DNA of 64,000 nt from Triglochin maritima. Its lineage: Eukaryota > Streptophyta > Magnoliopsida > Alismatales > Juncaginaceae. The notes beneath the pieces are model-generated. The model worked only from the letters and a program-made list of their open reading frames with translations, ran no database searches and was not told the origin of the DNA. Location of the stretch: NCBI GenBank assembly GCA_963682175.1, contig OY821770.1, positions 12,926,501-12,990,500 of the forward strand. Direction: 5' to 3'. Positions 1-11,557 of the stretch are shown in pieces. The position numbers were made by a program, and so were the translations under genes. Every line of letters begins with the position of its first letter. Position 1 is the first letter of the stretch.

Positions 1-1108
1 CAGGCCGGCACCGGTCACCCCACTAGGGCCGGAGATCCGTTGCCATCTCGAGCAGGCTTCACAACACAAGAATACACGAAAACCGTACCAAACGGTCGAA
101 CAAAAAGTCCCAACCGGTCGACCGAATCCTCACAGCGGGACCGGCCCAACCAACAAAACTTCCGATCGGTCGAACGGCAAAGGGGTCCCGTTCGACCGAA
201 TCCGACCAGTAAAAACTTGTGCCACAGTAATATGCACCAACGGTCGAACGACCCAAACTCACCGGTCGACCGAAAACGACCAGTACCAAACCCCAAAATC
301 CGCATAGTGCACCGGTCGACCGGAACATCTCACGGTCGAACCAACTTAAGTTATTTTTAATCGCCGGTCGAACAAGTCAACAAGGCGGTCGACCGTTTGG
401 ATGGTCAACGCCCCCAACCGACTTACAACAGTGCTTTCGGTCGACCGGCAAAGGGGTCCCGTTCGACCGAAAACACACAGAGCCTTTTCTCCCTTGATCA
501 AACGTACCACCGGTCGACCACTCGAAGAGTATCGTTCGACCGGTGCAAGGGTTTTCCGCCCAAATTCCTCTACAACCGGTCGACCAAACCATGCCACCGG
601 TCGACCGATTATAGTGCTGAACGCAGCTGCACGGGTCCGACGAGCCCTCCGGCTTACCGTCGACCACCCCAACACCCACGAAAGTATAAGTGAGCATCAA
701 AGTAAAGCTTGACATACCTTGAAGACTTGAAGAAGCCTTCGAAGACTCGACGGCGAGCTTTTCCTCGCAAAGCACCTCCTCCGGCGAAAACCAACCGATC
801 AACGATCTACTCCTCTCCGGCGAACGTCCGAGCTTCACCTCGCTTTCCGAGATCCGCCCCACGAGCACCTTCACACGCCGGAGACACGATCAGAGAGAGG
901 GAGTTTGAGCGGTGAGAGAGAGAGAGAGAACACGAGAGGGAGAGAGAGAGTCAAACACTCACCTTTTAACCCTTCTCCCCAAATCTCCACCCTTCATCTC
1001 ATCCCATCCAAACCAAACCAATCTCAGCCCTCCATCAAAATCCACCCAATTAAGCCCCTAATAAAAGCCAAAACATGATTAGTCCTAATAAGGATTAAGG
1101 ATATTACA
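1..1108 (-). mobile_element. Ty3/gypsy chromovirus 3' LTR (LTR-A), cut by window start
   Basis: Read on minus, the LTR begins TGTAATATCC at 1108, directly after a polypurine tract and the integrase end, so it is the 3' LTR of the element whose pol lies at 1143-2411. Its order is a TATA-like TTAAAAGG near 965, a CT/GA-rich leader (900-960), a donor-like AAG|GTATGTC at 718/717, then a dense cluster of CGGTCGACCG motifs (about 110-670). It ends in a CCGGAGATCCGTTGCC-type repeat also found in LTR-F. The other end lies outside the window. It ties the solo LTRs B-G to a gypsy element by shared layout and motifs. Confidence 0.85.
110..670. repeat. CGGTCGACCG palindrome cluster in LTR-A
   Basis: At least 16 copies of GGTCGACC/GGTCGAAC/GTTCGACC lie at 20-60 bp spacing. 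Two pairs (about 164-203 and 435-478) are inverted around the spacer GGCAAAGGGGTCCC and can fold into a hairpin with an arm of about 12 bp. Overlapping ORFs in all frames only reflect the repeated CpG-rich motif. Confidence 0.9.
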
Positions 1109-1121
1109 ATCCACCCTCCTT
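1109..1121 (-). other. polypurine tract of the gypsy element
   Basis: On minus this reads AAGGAGGGTGGAT immediately before the LTR start TGTAATATCC. Position and composition are those of the plus-strand DNA primer of an LTR retrotransposon. Confidence 0.8.
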
Positions 1122-1142
1122 AAAAGAATTTCGTCCACGAAA

Positions 1143-2411
1143 TTAGGACCATAACTCACCAAACAATTCCGGGAACTCCTTCCGGACCTCTTCTTCAACT
1201 TCCCAAGTAGCCTCTCGCTCACTATGATGCTGCCACCTGACCTTCACCATCGGAATGGTCCTCCTCCTGAGCTGGTGGTCCATCCGATCCACGATCTCCA
1301 CCGGTCTCTCCTCGAGAGATAAATCCTGACGGATCTCCGGAACCTCTAACTGAATCACGTGAGAAGGATCCGCCACGTACTTCCTCAACATAGACACATG
1401 GAAGACGTCGTGAAGACCTGAAAACTGCGGCGGCAACGCAATCCTGTAGGCAACCTCTCCGATCCGATCGAGAATCTCAAACGGCCCGACGTACCTCGGA
1501 CTGAGCTTCCCTTTCTTCCCGAACCTCATCACTCCTCGAGATGGTGAAATCTTAGGGAAAACGTGATCGCCTACCTCAAACATCAACACTCGCCTACGCC
1601 GATCCGCGTAGCTCTTCTGCCTGCTCTGCGCTGTCGCTAATCTCTGCCTGATCACATCAACTTTCTCGGCATACATCTGCACAATCTCAGGCCCGATCAG
1701 CTGTCTCTCGCCTACATCGCTCCAGCACACTTGCGATCTACAAGGTCTCCCGTACAAACCCTTGTACGGCGCCATTCCGATACTCGAATGGTAACTGTTG
1801 TTGTAGGCGAACTCTATCAGCGGTAGATGCTCATCCCAGTGCCCTGCCCAATCCAGCGCACAAGCTCTCAGCATATCCTCCAGAGTCTGGATCGTCCTCT
1901 CTGACTGCCCGTCTGTCTGCGGGTGGAATGCTATACTAAACTTCAACCGTGTCCCCAGAGCCTCCTGCAGACTTCCCCAAAATCTGGAAGTAAACCTGGT
2001 GTCTCGATCAGATATAATACTGACTGGCACTCCATGCAAACGAACTATCTCATCAATGTACAACCTAGCCAGGTCCTCCAAGGGTAAAGTGGTCCGGATT
2101 GCCAGAAAATGCGACGACTTGGTCAGTCGATCAACTATCACCCAAATCGCGTCATGAGATCTCTTCGTCCTCGGCAACCCGGTGACGAAATCCATCGTCA
2201 CGTGCTCCCATTTCCACTCTGGCAAATCTATCCTCTGCATCGGTCCCGCGGGTCTCTGGTGCTCAATCTTCACCTGCTGACAAACCAGACATCTGCCAAC
2301 AAACTCCGCTATCTCAGTCTTCATCCCCTTCCACCAGAAATTCCTCTGAAGGTCCTTGTACATCTTCTTGCTACCCGGGTGGATGGAATAACGGGACCTG
2401 TGTGCCTCCTC
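1143..2411 (-). pseudogene. Ty3/gypsy integrase with C-terminal chromodomain (5'-truncated pol)
   Basis: This is the last 422 codons of a 582-codon open frame. In the numbering of the whole frame, an HHCC zinc finger lies at 164-204 (AHRSRYSIHPG and CLVC). The integrase core holds D234 (MDFVTGLP), D295 (SDRDTRF) and E331 (QSERT), giving the D,D35E spacing. A chromodomain-like end (KVRWQHHSEREATWE) lies near 555-572. The chromodomain and the long LTR (about 2 kb) place it with chromoviruses, probably Tekay/Del; that lineage call is inference. Gag, protease, RT and RNase H are absent: at about 2411 the frame switches to a different transposon. No stop breaks the integrase, so the fragment looks young, but without the upstream part it is not functional. 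Confidence 0.88.
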
Positions 2412-3540
2412 CAAGATTGCCTTCTTCATTAGAGCGAAGAGGACATCAAGTTTCTTGTTGTTCAGTTCCCTTTGGAAATTCGCCTCAGCTTCGATGCGTT
2501 TCCTCTCCAGCCATTCTTCGTAACGCAAATATTTTTCCTCTTTCACTTTTACGCTATATTCAATTTGTTTCCCCAGTTCTAACATCTCAGGATCAAGTTG
2601 TGCCTGAAATGGTTGTTTCCCCTTCTTCTTTTTGGCTTTTTTAACACCTTCAGGACGAGCACATGTTTCGAACACCATTTTCATGTGATGACGGTGTTGC
2701 GTTACTCCCATCGTCGTCAGTGCTTTTTCTTTTCCCGCAGGTAAAACTCTCCGGACTTTCTGCAGCGACGTTTCCAGTGGGAATTCCAAGCGCAACAGAC
2801 TCCCATTTAGGGTACCTGCGTAACAAAAGCCAAACATGCATGAACTGAAATTTGGCGTTGTGTGTTCGTTCGTAGATGATGTGCGCTTCATGGATGATAT
2901 CGTCCTCGTTGTAACCGCTTCTCTTCCTCCGCACCGCCTGGTCGAAGCAACCGACCCATTGGTTCACAGATGGCAATGTACGCCTCCATCGCCCCTTCAA
3001 TGATTCATCGTTACGCTCTACTACACCTGGCTCGCTTGAGTCATTGTAGATGCGCTCCACACGTTTCCAGAATGACTTCATTTTTTGGTTTGTCCCAACC
3101 ACAACATCGCCACTAACAGCCATGTAAGCCGAGACAAGTCGTTGATCCTCTTGTGCGGACCACTATTTTTGCGACCTCATCGTCGTGGTTTTGCGTGTTC
3201 TCTGGGTCGCGGTTTCGTCATGCACATCAGTTGTATAGCGGCTTGCATTTCCACTACTTTCGCCACTTAGGAGGCGAGTATACATACCCATTGGGAATTG
3301 GGTTTGCCCTTCTTCCTGAGTTGGCGGTTGGTATTGATTGTGTGGGTAGAACCCTGGGTGTGGTAAGAATTGGTTTTGGTGGGACGGGTGGAATCCTGGT
3401 TGTAGGGTAAATTGGCTTTGGTATAACGGGTGGAATCCTAGTTGTGGAACATTTTGGTAAGGGAAAAGGTGTTGGCTTGGGGGTGGACGACGTGGAGATC
3501 GTCGGTAATCTGGTGAATCATTGCCTTCTGAAGATGACAT
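2412..3540 (-). pseudogene. PIF/Harbinger ORF1-like Myb/SANT-type protein, broken
   Basis: Residues 1-125 from the start at 3540 are a Pro/Gln/His-rich N-terminus with repeated GFHP/GFYP units. An in-frame TAG at 3163-3165 follows, and the same frame continues as WSAQEDQRLVSAYMAVSGD, KSFWKRVERIYN and LKGRWRRTLPSVNQW, the trihelix/Myb-like fold of plant Harbinger ORF1 and 'NAM-associated' proteins. A frameshift near 2660-2690 separates it from the conserved C-terminal part (RPEGVKKAKKKKGK, then KYLRYEEWLERKRIEAEANF, a likely coiled coil). It is then cut at about 2411 by gypsy integrase. In the family this protein binds element ends with the transposase; no Harbinger transposase is visible here. 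It has three lesions: the stop, the frameshift and the truncation. Confidence 0.75.
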
Positions 3541-3628
3541 TGTGAGTAGAGAGTAGAGGTGAGTAGAGAATTATGGTGGAAGAAGTAAGATTGGAATATA
3601 GGTGGTTGGGGTATATATATTGAAGTAG

Positions 3629-3910
3629 TCACGCGCGTACTGTAGGTCCTCGATCCAATCGTTTCGTCTTTTGTGAGTTACGCGCATACTGTAGGTCCTC
3701 GATGCTTGAGAAGTCCAAGCCTCGATCCAATCGTCTCGTCTTTTGTGAGTCACGCGCATACTGTATCTCCTCGATGCTTGAGAAGTTCAAGCCTCGATCC
3801 AATCGTCTCGTCTTTTGTGAGTCACGCGCATACTGTTTCTCCTCGATGCCTGAGAAGTCCAAGCCTCGATCCAATCGTCTCGTCTTTTTTGAGTCACGCG
3901 CATACTATAG
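3629..3910. repeat. 72-bp tandem repeat
   Basis: ACGCGCATACT begins at 3680, 3752, 3824 and 3896, an exact 72-bp period. A shorter unit of about 49 bp precedes it at about 3630. Each unit holds TCCTCGATGCTTGAGAAG and CGATCCAATCGTCTCGTC. It lies just upstream of the Harbinger ORF1 start. Because 72 is a multiple of 3, it opens spurious ORFs on both strands. Confidence 0.9.
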
Positions 3911-4254
3911 GTCCTAAATTTTAAATTTTAGATTTTAGATTTATTAATTTGTGGTTTTCTTAATTTTAATAATATTTTCGTATTTTTTAATTAAATGTTA
4001 ATTAAAAACGAATGAATTGTTGATGTTAAATAATTACGATAATGATTATTAATATATTTTGTTGATTGTTGAAAGAGTTTTGGAGGGAAGAATAAAAATA
4101 ATGACGTGGCAACAAATACTGTAGCGTGACTGGGTGGATTGGGTAATGGTTAAGGATTTTGTAGGAGGGTTGGTTTGTGCTAACGTGGCAGAGAGAGAAG
4201 CTGACGTGGCTGAGAGAGAAAACAGGACGCTCGGGAACTACTTGGGCGCCATTA

Positions 4255-5868
4255 ATGATGCTCATACGTGCTTACTAGGTGGGGGTCGAATTTGATATCG
4301 AGTGCTTACCCTTGGAGGGCTATAAAAGGACAGGCATCGGCAGACCTTTTGACAGCTCACCCTATTCCAGATGACTCTCCACTAGCTCGGATTTTGCGGA
4401 CGAACTAAATGAGGCTGACAGAAAGAGTTGAGCATATAACACATGAAAAGACAGGGAAAAAATAACTTTTTAAATGTCAGATGTGCAAACTTGCAACTCT
4501 AGAAGGTACCGATTAGATCATTCTAGTGGAGAACCCATACATAAACACTACTCTCTCGATCGCCATGTGACCGTTAAATTGATAGAAATGATAATTAAAT
4601 GTCAGACTTGTTGATTATGGTCCAAGGAGATTACATATGTTGTTAGGTTGTTGGACATGATATGGGTTTGACTCCATAATTATTACTGTTGATACTCTTG
4701 ATAAACTCTATATGAATCGCTGTGGATAAACTTGAGAGAACATTAAAATCAAGTGAAAACACGACTCCATAATTATTACTCCACGAGGAAGTTAATGGAT
4801 AACTTACGTATGTGAGTAACAATTCCCCTTGCTTAATTATATCTCCCAATCCAAACACTCTTGAACTGGGGAATGATTATTCCCTTAAATTTCGTCTCCT
4901 GTTACCCCCAATCCAAATGCACCGTTATTCGAAATACAATTACACACTCTTCTCAAATTTCTTACTCCTCGATCATTCACCTGCCATTATCCTCCTCCCG
5001 ACAGCAATTGATAGCTATTGTTTATCAACGAACACACTCGATTCATGTGCATGACGCGGATTAGATTGAAAAGTCAGTGCAGAAAAATCTTCATCAATTG
5101 GAGAGTTACGGGCATCTTCACAAGGACCGCACAAATCACTAAAGAAATATCTCCATAACAATAATCCAAATAGCTAACATGTCCACCTGGTGGAGGAGGC
5201 AAATAAACTTCAACATGGGCATTAATCACAACCACCTAAGCTTGTTACTTGTTGGTGAGAAGAATTAACTAGTACAATTCAATATGTGTAAGTTTCTTGC
5301 TGCTTTGGTGGTGCTTAACCTCACAGTCACCACCACCATATATGCATGGCGCAATAGTACGATCGGAATACACTAAATTTTTACCATAATTTTTTGCAAT
5401 ATATATCGTTATGGATTTCAAGTTGTTTTTACAATATTGTTGTGTGTTCTTGGGAGTGCAAAATGAGGTGTTGTCGAACAATGGCAAAAAAAAATCCTCG
5501 AAAAATTGCTCAAAGCATACATAATCAAGCCTTTCCCAGTTTTTTACTTAAGTAACGAACCAACCCATTGTAGTTTGTGTTAACCAAAAAAACATGATAA
5601 TAGAGGCCAATAATAGCATGAAGAATTACCGAATGTTCTTTGGTGTCCAATCCAGGCACGTAAATGCTAAAGAAAAGTTTTCACGATTTACAAAAGAGCT
5701 AGGTAATTAACAAACGAAAAGGTAAGAAAATCCAATATCCATGGGCTGCATGCTGGGAAGACACATGTAATGATATCTTCGACGTCCGAGTGCAAGTGGA
5801 TGGGGACTGACACGTAGTCAAGAAGGTGATGTTGCCATGTTTGTCGATAGAAAGAGATAGAAGATTGT
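4255..5868. other. intergenic, no supported gene
   Basis: AT-rich sequence without a convincing gene. A TATA-like CTATAAAAGG lies near 4320. GACTCCATAATTATTACT occurs twice (about 4670 and 4764). About 45 bp around 4945-4990 recur at 55160-55205, the flank of LTR-E. The ORFs here are short and lack composition or motif support. Confidence 0.5.
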
Positions 5869-5876
5869 CTATATAA
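5869..5876 (+). promoter_or_regulatory. TATA box of the hevein-like gene
   Basis: CTATATAA lies 50 bp upstream of the ATG at 5926, a normal core-promoter distance for a plant gene with a short 5' leader. Confidence 0.6.
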
Positions 5877-5925
5877 CATCCATCCATCTATCCATCTTGA
5901 AACTAAAATCACAATAACTTAAGGT

Positions 5926-6186
5926 ATGGCTAAGTTTATGATTACGTTTGTGTTTGCATTGATTATGCTTAGCCTCGGCAGCAGCACCATGGCTCAGAGA
6001 TGTGGACGGCAGGCTCCTGGTAAGGTGTGTACCGGCAGCTGCTGCAGCTTCTGGGGGTGGTGCGGTAACAGTCGTCCGTATTGCTGTAATCGTTGCCAGT
6101 CTCAATGCAATACCTTCTTTTGCCGCAGCGGAGCATCTGCTTTCGTCAACTCCAACCTCACCGCCACCACGGATGCTCTCCCCTAA
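5926..6186 (+). CDS. hevein-like chitin-binding antimicrobial peptide precursor
   Basis: 86 residues, no intron. Residues 1-23 are a signal peptide (hydrophobic ITFVFALIMLSLG, Ala before the cut), so the product is secreted. The mature part carries ten cysteines (26, 35, 39, 40, 46, 53, 54, 57, 61, 66). CCSFWGWCG followed by PYC is the hevein (chitin-binding type 1) signature, in which the aromatic residues F42, W43, W45 and Y52 would stack on N-acetylglucosamine of fungal walls. The CC at 53-54 and the CQSQC end fit the ten-cysteine hevein-like peptides, such as the Euonymus type, rather than eight-cysteine hevein. A C-terminal tail of about 20 residues (ending TATTDALP) may be a propeptide removed in the vacuole or wall; that is inference. 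A TATA box and an AATAAA frame it. There is no chitinase domain. It is the only likely host gene in the window. Confidence 0.88.
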   Translation: MAKFMITFVFALIMLSLGSSTMAQRCGRQAPGKVCTGSCCSFWGWCGNSRPYCCNRCQSQCNTFFCRSGASAFVNSNLTATTDALP

Positions 6187-6315
6187 GCGCCACAAACATG
6201 TTACGGACTTATGCATGCTAGTAAATAAGGACTCCTAAAATATGTGTAGTTCGATCTGCCCGGAGCGGTGAAATCTCTGTGCGTTTCTTGTTTGTTGTGT
6301 CCCGCCCGCATCATA

Positions 6316-6321
6316 AATAAA
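6316..6321 (+). terminator. poly(A) signal of the hevein-like gene
   Basis: AATAAA 130 bp after the stop codon, within an ATAAATAAATTG context. Confidence 0.5.
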
Positions 6322-6486
6322 TTGTCATGTTGTCTGCTAAATACTTTATTCTGAGAACTCACAAGACTATTAGACATAAATAAATTGCTCTAAACAAAAC
6401 AAACTACCGATCAGATGAATATTTTTCCTTGTTTATTGACTAGGCCTGACAAGAATTTGTGGCAGGGCTCTTAAAAATATGACATA

Positions 6487-7389
6487 TACTACAGCAATAC
6501 GGACCTTCACCGACCGAAAGTATCCGTCCGTGCTTATCGTATTCCGTGGTTGTATCTGAACACCGACGGATAATGTGTAGTCGATGTTAAATGTGTCGGT
6601 GTATATCTACTCCGACGGACGGACCAACGGATATATACTGTCGGTGGTGATATATACACGATAATTCCTGTCAAAAAAATTCACTAGCTTCCGTCGTATC
6701 GTAGAACATTGATGGAACGTCTGTCGGTGTACAACATGGCGGAGCTAACCGCCGGTGTAGGTTACACTGACCAATACGTACTCCGATAGTTGCAGAACCT
6801 ACACTGACGGACATGTGATGTCGGAGCTAATTATCGGTTACATACACTGACTAATATTTTTCTATCGATGTATGTCTGCAAACGTCCGTATTATCACCAA
6901 CGGATATTATCCGTCGGTGTTTATATTTTCCAGAACCCAAAGGAGCTTGTTTGTTCTTCCGGGTTTCTCTGTTCATTTCTCAAACATTCATACACATCAT
7001 TCAATCATCACTTAACAACAACCATTTATAGAGATGCAACTCTTTCAAAAATAATTCAAACAATCTAGGCACAAAAGTTATATATAACTTATCTAAAAAA
7101 CAATTCAAATAAACAACTTGTAATTTTATTACAATTACTATCTAAATTCAATAAGTACTACAATAGCGTTTAATCAAAAAACTGACAGAAAACAGAAAAT
7201 ACTATGTTACTAAACATTTCTGCTATTACAAATACTCTGAAAACATTTAACGATGGCACTGTTTCGTCGGACTTGTCTACCTGTTCTATCGGTGGAAGTT
7301 TACACCGACGGCTACCGCCATCCGTCGATGTATGTAACTGTACACCGACAGATATATTTCCGTTGGTGAAACCTATATTTCTAGTAGTG
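6487..7389. mobile_element. small non-autonomous CACTA-type element
   Basis: The right end, reversed, reads CACTACTAGAAATATAGG. The left end, TACTACAGCAATACGG, is a degraded version of the same repeat, and both are flanked by ATA (3-bp target duplication). Short subterminal repeats of the type CCGTCGGTGTA, in both orientations, fill 6510-6930 and 7255-7375. There is no coding capacity. About 900 bp. Confidence 0.6.
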
Positions 7390-7776
7390 ATAATACATCT
7401 CGAATTATAATTTTTGCTTTCAGTTATTAGTTGTAACTTTGGAATTGAATTTTCCAAATATAGATAATCAGAAAAGTTGACATTTTCAAATGTAGAATTA
7501 GGTAATATATATCCTTAAGTTATTCAAAAAAATCATCTAATATGTTCAGATACCTCAACATATGCTAATAAACAATAAGTAGATCTCAAATTTATAATGC
7601 TCTTTTCCAATCACAAAGATGAAACTTTGGTGAAATTTCAAACCTAGACATGTTCGATGAAAATTGAAACAAAACAAAACATAGTTGGACAAGTACTTAG
7701 TAAGACATAAATAAATGTTTTGATGGAAGATATATATCTAAACACATCCATTGCATCTCAATTAAACACTACCATA

Positions 7777-7800
7777 AGACCCCCCCCCCCCCCCCCCCCC
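7777..7800 (+). repeat. poly(C) tract of 24 bases
   Basis: 24 consecutive C bases. Similar C runs occur at about 23391-23419 and 45011-45075. Length is unreliable in assemblies. Confidence 0.9.
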
Positions 7801-10451
7801 TCAAAAAAATTGAGAAATATCCAAAGTGAACTACTCTTGTATTCAATTGTTAAAGTTTTGAAATTTATACAAAAAATGTTTAAAGTTACGAAACTCCCAC
7901 AACCATCATACCAACATTAATTGCATCAATAAATCATTTTAAAATCGAACACTCTGAAACCCAATGCGGAAATCAATACATGACCAAGCAATACATGTAA
8001 TTGTTATGAAATATGTCGAAGATCCTTGGAAACACAAGAACAACAAGACAAGAAAAGTATATGCGTGGGGAGGAAGATGGATACATTTATCTTGTATATT
8101 CTCAATACATAGCACAATACACACATAGATGTGTGGAATTTACATAAGCTACACTAAATAAGGATGTAAATACAATGCACATTACAACACATGTTAATAG
8201 ATGAGTTACAATGGATTGGTTGGAAGATGAACCATCTTGGAAGGTGAATCATCCACTATATACAATTTTCATAACTCTCCTCATTGGATGATCACCTTTT
8301 GTTATATGATTTTCAGTCTATCTCGTTAAAAATTTTGCCAAGTAAAACCTTGTGGGAAAAAACTCGGTGAACGATAAAAAGTGCAAAGTGTTTTCTTCAT
8401 ATCTATGACGTTCTAGGAAATGGACTTCATATCCTAATCCAACCTCTTTTTGTTATATATATAACTAGTTTTTTGTTTACACAGTACAAACAATCTATCA
8501 TTGTTGTGTTTTCCAAGTGAACTTTTTTGTATAATATATCTCTCTATATATTTTAATCATTGTAACAATTCTCTTCTGGAGAATGTTCGATCTACAGGTC
8601 GAAAAATAGTTGACTTTTCTGCAGTCATTTATTTCAAAATTTATCATTCAAATATTTCATGTTTGTTTAATCTCTTCAGGAGTTCCTTTCATATCATTCT
8701 TCTAGATGATATGCACATTCTTTTTGTTTGTTCATATGATGATCTTTTCATGAATTATATCACATCTCTTCATTATAATTTGCCTTGAGCAATTTAGTCA
8801 TTTAGGGGCTCTTATTTTTATATAAATATCAAGTGACTTATACAAATTTGCAATCACAACAAATCTAATATGTTTATCTATATTTCTGTCATACTAATCA
8901 AGTAACATAACGTAATATTATACATTTCGAGAGAATGAGTAACATCGTAATGGATGTTCGGTCCTGCGAAAAGTCCTTGACTCACTTTATAATGTACCAC
9001 CATGTTATTGTAATGTGATTTCTATTAACATTCTTCAGAAATCAGGACTACAGGTCCTAACAATATGTTTATTAAACGAGGCTAGTTTTACATTGTTTGC
9101 CTTCTTTTATTCATTTCAAAATACGAATGCTAATGGCATTCTTATAATATTATAGGTTCTGGATTCAGATTTTCTCTTGAATTAGCATGCTCTAAGAAGG
9201 CGAATTAGTCGTCGACGATAACCTTTTATGTTTCTCTCTCGTATCGACATAGTTTATTGTAACTTTTATAAGAATCAAATCCCCGTCGTTTCTCAAAACA
9301 TTAGGATTTGACTGTTATGTATGCCTAGAATTTATACATTTGCTAGTAGCTGCTTTTATTTTACCGAGTTTATATTGTCTAGGAATAACGTCTTCAGGAG
9401 GTGTATTGAGTGACTAACTTTTATTTTCATCTCCACAAATAATATATGTTATAGTCCACGCTTCTGACGTTAGTTGAGCTCAAATATATTTTATCATGTG
9501 GATATCACTTTATATTATGCATTTTTATGTCTAGTAATACAACTTAGTCACTCTTTTGTGATCAATAAAAATGTATGACAATTACTTGCTAGATATTGCA
9601 AGTTAATGATTTTATGAACTTTAGGTTTAACGATAATTGTACGTATATTCTCGTATAAACTTCAAATTCAAAATAGTACATTTTCTTGACATTCTTTAAG
9701 CTTCTGGCTTTCTCCCCTAATGCCAAAAAAATGTGTCTATATTTATAGAATTGTTAGACTCGGCAATAAAGTACATCACCCTTCAAGGGGCTTCAAAAAA
9801 TTTAATATTATCAGGAATATAAATCCTGCTGAAATGTCCAAGTCAATTTGAGACCATTAAATTGTGGAGGTGATATTGTAAAAAAATGCATATGGGAAAC
9901 ATTTCATTTAATGTCGTACAAGTATATAAAATACGGAAGTATTTATAATATGATCTTGGTCTAAAAACAATCGGTAGATATGATCCCAAAATTATACTTT
10001 TTAAGTGAGATTTTATCAGCAAAGGCACTCTCATTTTATTGTCCAAATCATTCGATAAACATGACCTCATATTTGTTTAATTAGTAAATGTTAAGTAAGT
10101 TATCAAAATTACAGAATCATTGTCGATGCTCATAATGAATACAAATGATAACTTCATTTACGCACTTTTGGGCTGATATCTCTAGTTAACTAGTTTGAGA
10201 GTCATTTGAATCTCTTACACAATTTATTTTTCCATCGCGTATGCTCTTTTCTTTCACGAGGCTTTGTAACGTGTGCTTCGGGCACATGATCAAAAATGTG
10301 AGAACACATATTGTGATTTTGCAATAACTTATGCTTATGACTTTCATTCACGAGTAATGCATAACACAAGTAATCATATCCCGCAAAAGACAGTCCGTGG
10401 ATAACCACTTAGTTGAAGAATCTTCTCATTCTTTAGTGGATGGTCATATGT
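7801..10451. other. AT-rich intergenic DNA with a likely decayed LTR
   Basis: No gene could be supported. Around 8320-8370 the sequence (TCTCGTTAAAAATTTTGCC, then AAAACCTTGTGGGAAAAAA) resembles a block common in plant copia-type LTR regions, so about 8120-8460 may be an old LTR fragment. I see no ends or target duplication. The rest holds only chance ORFs. Confidence 0.35.
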
Positions 10452-11010
10452 AATTGGAGGGTATTCAAAAGATTGAAAGACATTTGGAGGCTATATACGA
10501 AATTACTCCTTAATAAATAAGGTTCCCATGATACCCAGTCTGGTCTGTCTTTGGTGTTGAAATCTTCTTGTGTATGTATGTACTTCCGTAAGCTTGGTTG
10601 TTATGCCTTTGTTGTGTTCTTTGAGGGAACTAATATGATGATAAACAAAATTTGACGATGTGCACTGTAATTTAATTATTTCATATGGCGGGGGAACTCA
10701 CATGACTGTGAACTAATTAAAGATGGCTTTCAAGTTTCAAAACCAGAAGAAAAGATGAGATCACATGACACATTCAATATGGTTAACGCACATATAATAT
10801 AACTTATTAGTTTGCATATTTAATTCTCGTCGTTCTGTTAAATAATAAAAGAATGTCCAAAATTTTCAGAAAAAAAGAAGTCATAACAAGACGACAATGC
10901 GTCTCACGTTTATATATTGAGGTGCACGGTACCTCCAGGCTCTAATGTTTGGACTCTAATAAAGAAATACGTAGTGCATATTTTTTTGAGAACATAAATA
11001 TTACCATGTA
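10452..11010. repeat. R550 dispersed repeat, copy 1
   Basis: Begins AATTGGAGGGTATTC and ends ATAAATATTACCATGTA. It shares long colinear stretches with 19421-19966 and 30917-31462, all in the same orientation, including GATACCCAGTC, CTTCCGTAAG, TGTGCACTGTAATTTAATT and CTCTAATAAAGAAATAC. No ORF and no obvious terminal repeat. It ends about 170 bp before the CACTA element. Confidence 0.8.
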
Positions 11011-11219
11011 ATAAGTCATAATGGGTCTCAAATCGTGTGTTTTTCATTGAAGTTTTTTGCTTCTGTACCAATCAAAAATTTGGAAATTCGTGACATACCT
11101 ATGATTCTGCGGAAAGTTGATGTGTACCTATCAAATAAACTTGTATTGGCCTCATACCTATCCCTCACTATCCACAACATACACTACTACAGAAAAAGGA
11201 ATCGGATGTACGGGGGTAT

Positions 11220-11440
11220 ATACGTCGGATATAAGCACTCCCAGATCTGACGTCTATGTGTACGTCGTCTATACATAGACGTCGATCGTGCTTTAGCCGA
11301 CGTCTATTCGTAAAGAATAGACGTCGGCTGTATGTATCAGCCGACGTCTATACTTAAAGAATAGACGTCGGCCTTTCTATAGGACCGATGTCTATTCTTT
11401 AGGTATAGACATCGGTGAACTAACAGACGACGTCTATTCC
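11220..11440. repeat. CACTA left subterminal repeats (CCGACGTCTAT)
   Basis: Copies of GACGTCTAT/ATAGACGTC in direct and inverted order, several paired as hairpins (ATAGACGTCGGC and GCCGACGTCTAT). In this superfamily subterminal repeats bind the transposase accessory protein. Confidence 0.85.
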
Positions 11441-11557
11441 TAAACCTGGACAAACAAACAAAAATAGCATCCTGCAAACTTATTTTTAGTCATAGTATTC
11501 GTGTACATAAAACCTGCACCAAATTCGTTCACAAATGCTCACACTTTCATCAACATG

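Larger units (their letters stand above)
2412..4254 (-). mobile_element. PIF/Harbinger-like element remnant
   Basis: It contains the ORF1 pseudogene and its 5' flank. The outer end near 4210-4254 (CGGGAACTACTTGGGCGCC before ATTAATG) resembles the ends of the short elements at 44958-45371 and 25105-25125, which share the inner AACGTGGCAGAGAGAGAA-type sequence and sit next to TAA/TTA, the usual Harbinger target. The inner end is lost at the gypsy junction. Confidence 0.5.

Noticed and set aside
164..203. GGTCGAAC as a pol III B box (GGTTCGANNCC)
   Set aside because: The match lacks one T of the core and there is no A box at the right distance; the reverse form is equally common.
110..670. CRISPR-like array of short repeats
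   Set aside because: Repeats are palindromic 8-10 mers with uneven spacing in plant LTRs; no cas genes and no uniform spacers.
15..712. Overlapping ORFs in several frames at the left edge, and similar sets at 16200-16530, 18300-19040, 20600-21430, 33060-33790 and 46610-47300
   Set aside because: They are produced by the stop-poor CGGTCGACCG clusters and their flanks in LTRs; translations are Arg/Ser/Thr/Pro-rich with no domain.
3673..3924. ORFs over the 72-bp tandem repeat as a repeat protein
   Set aside because: Open frames exist on both strands because the period is a multiple of three; codon use and context do not support a protein.
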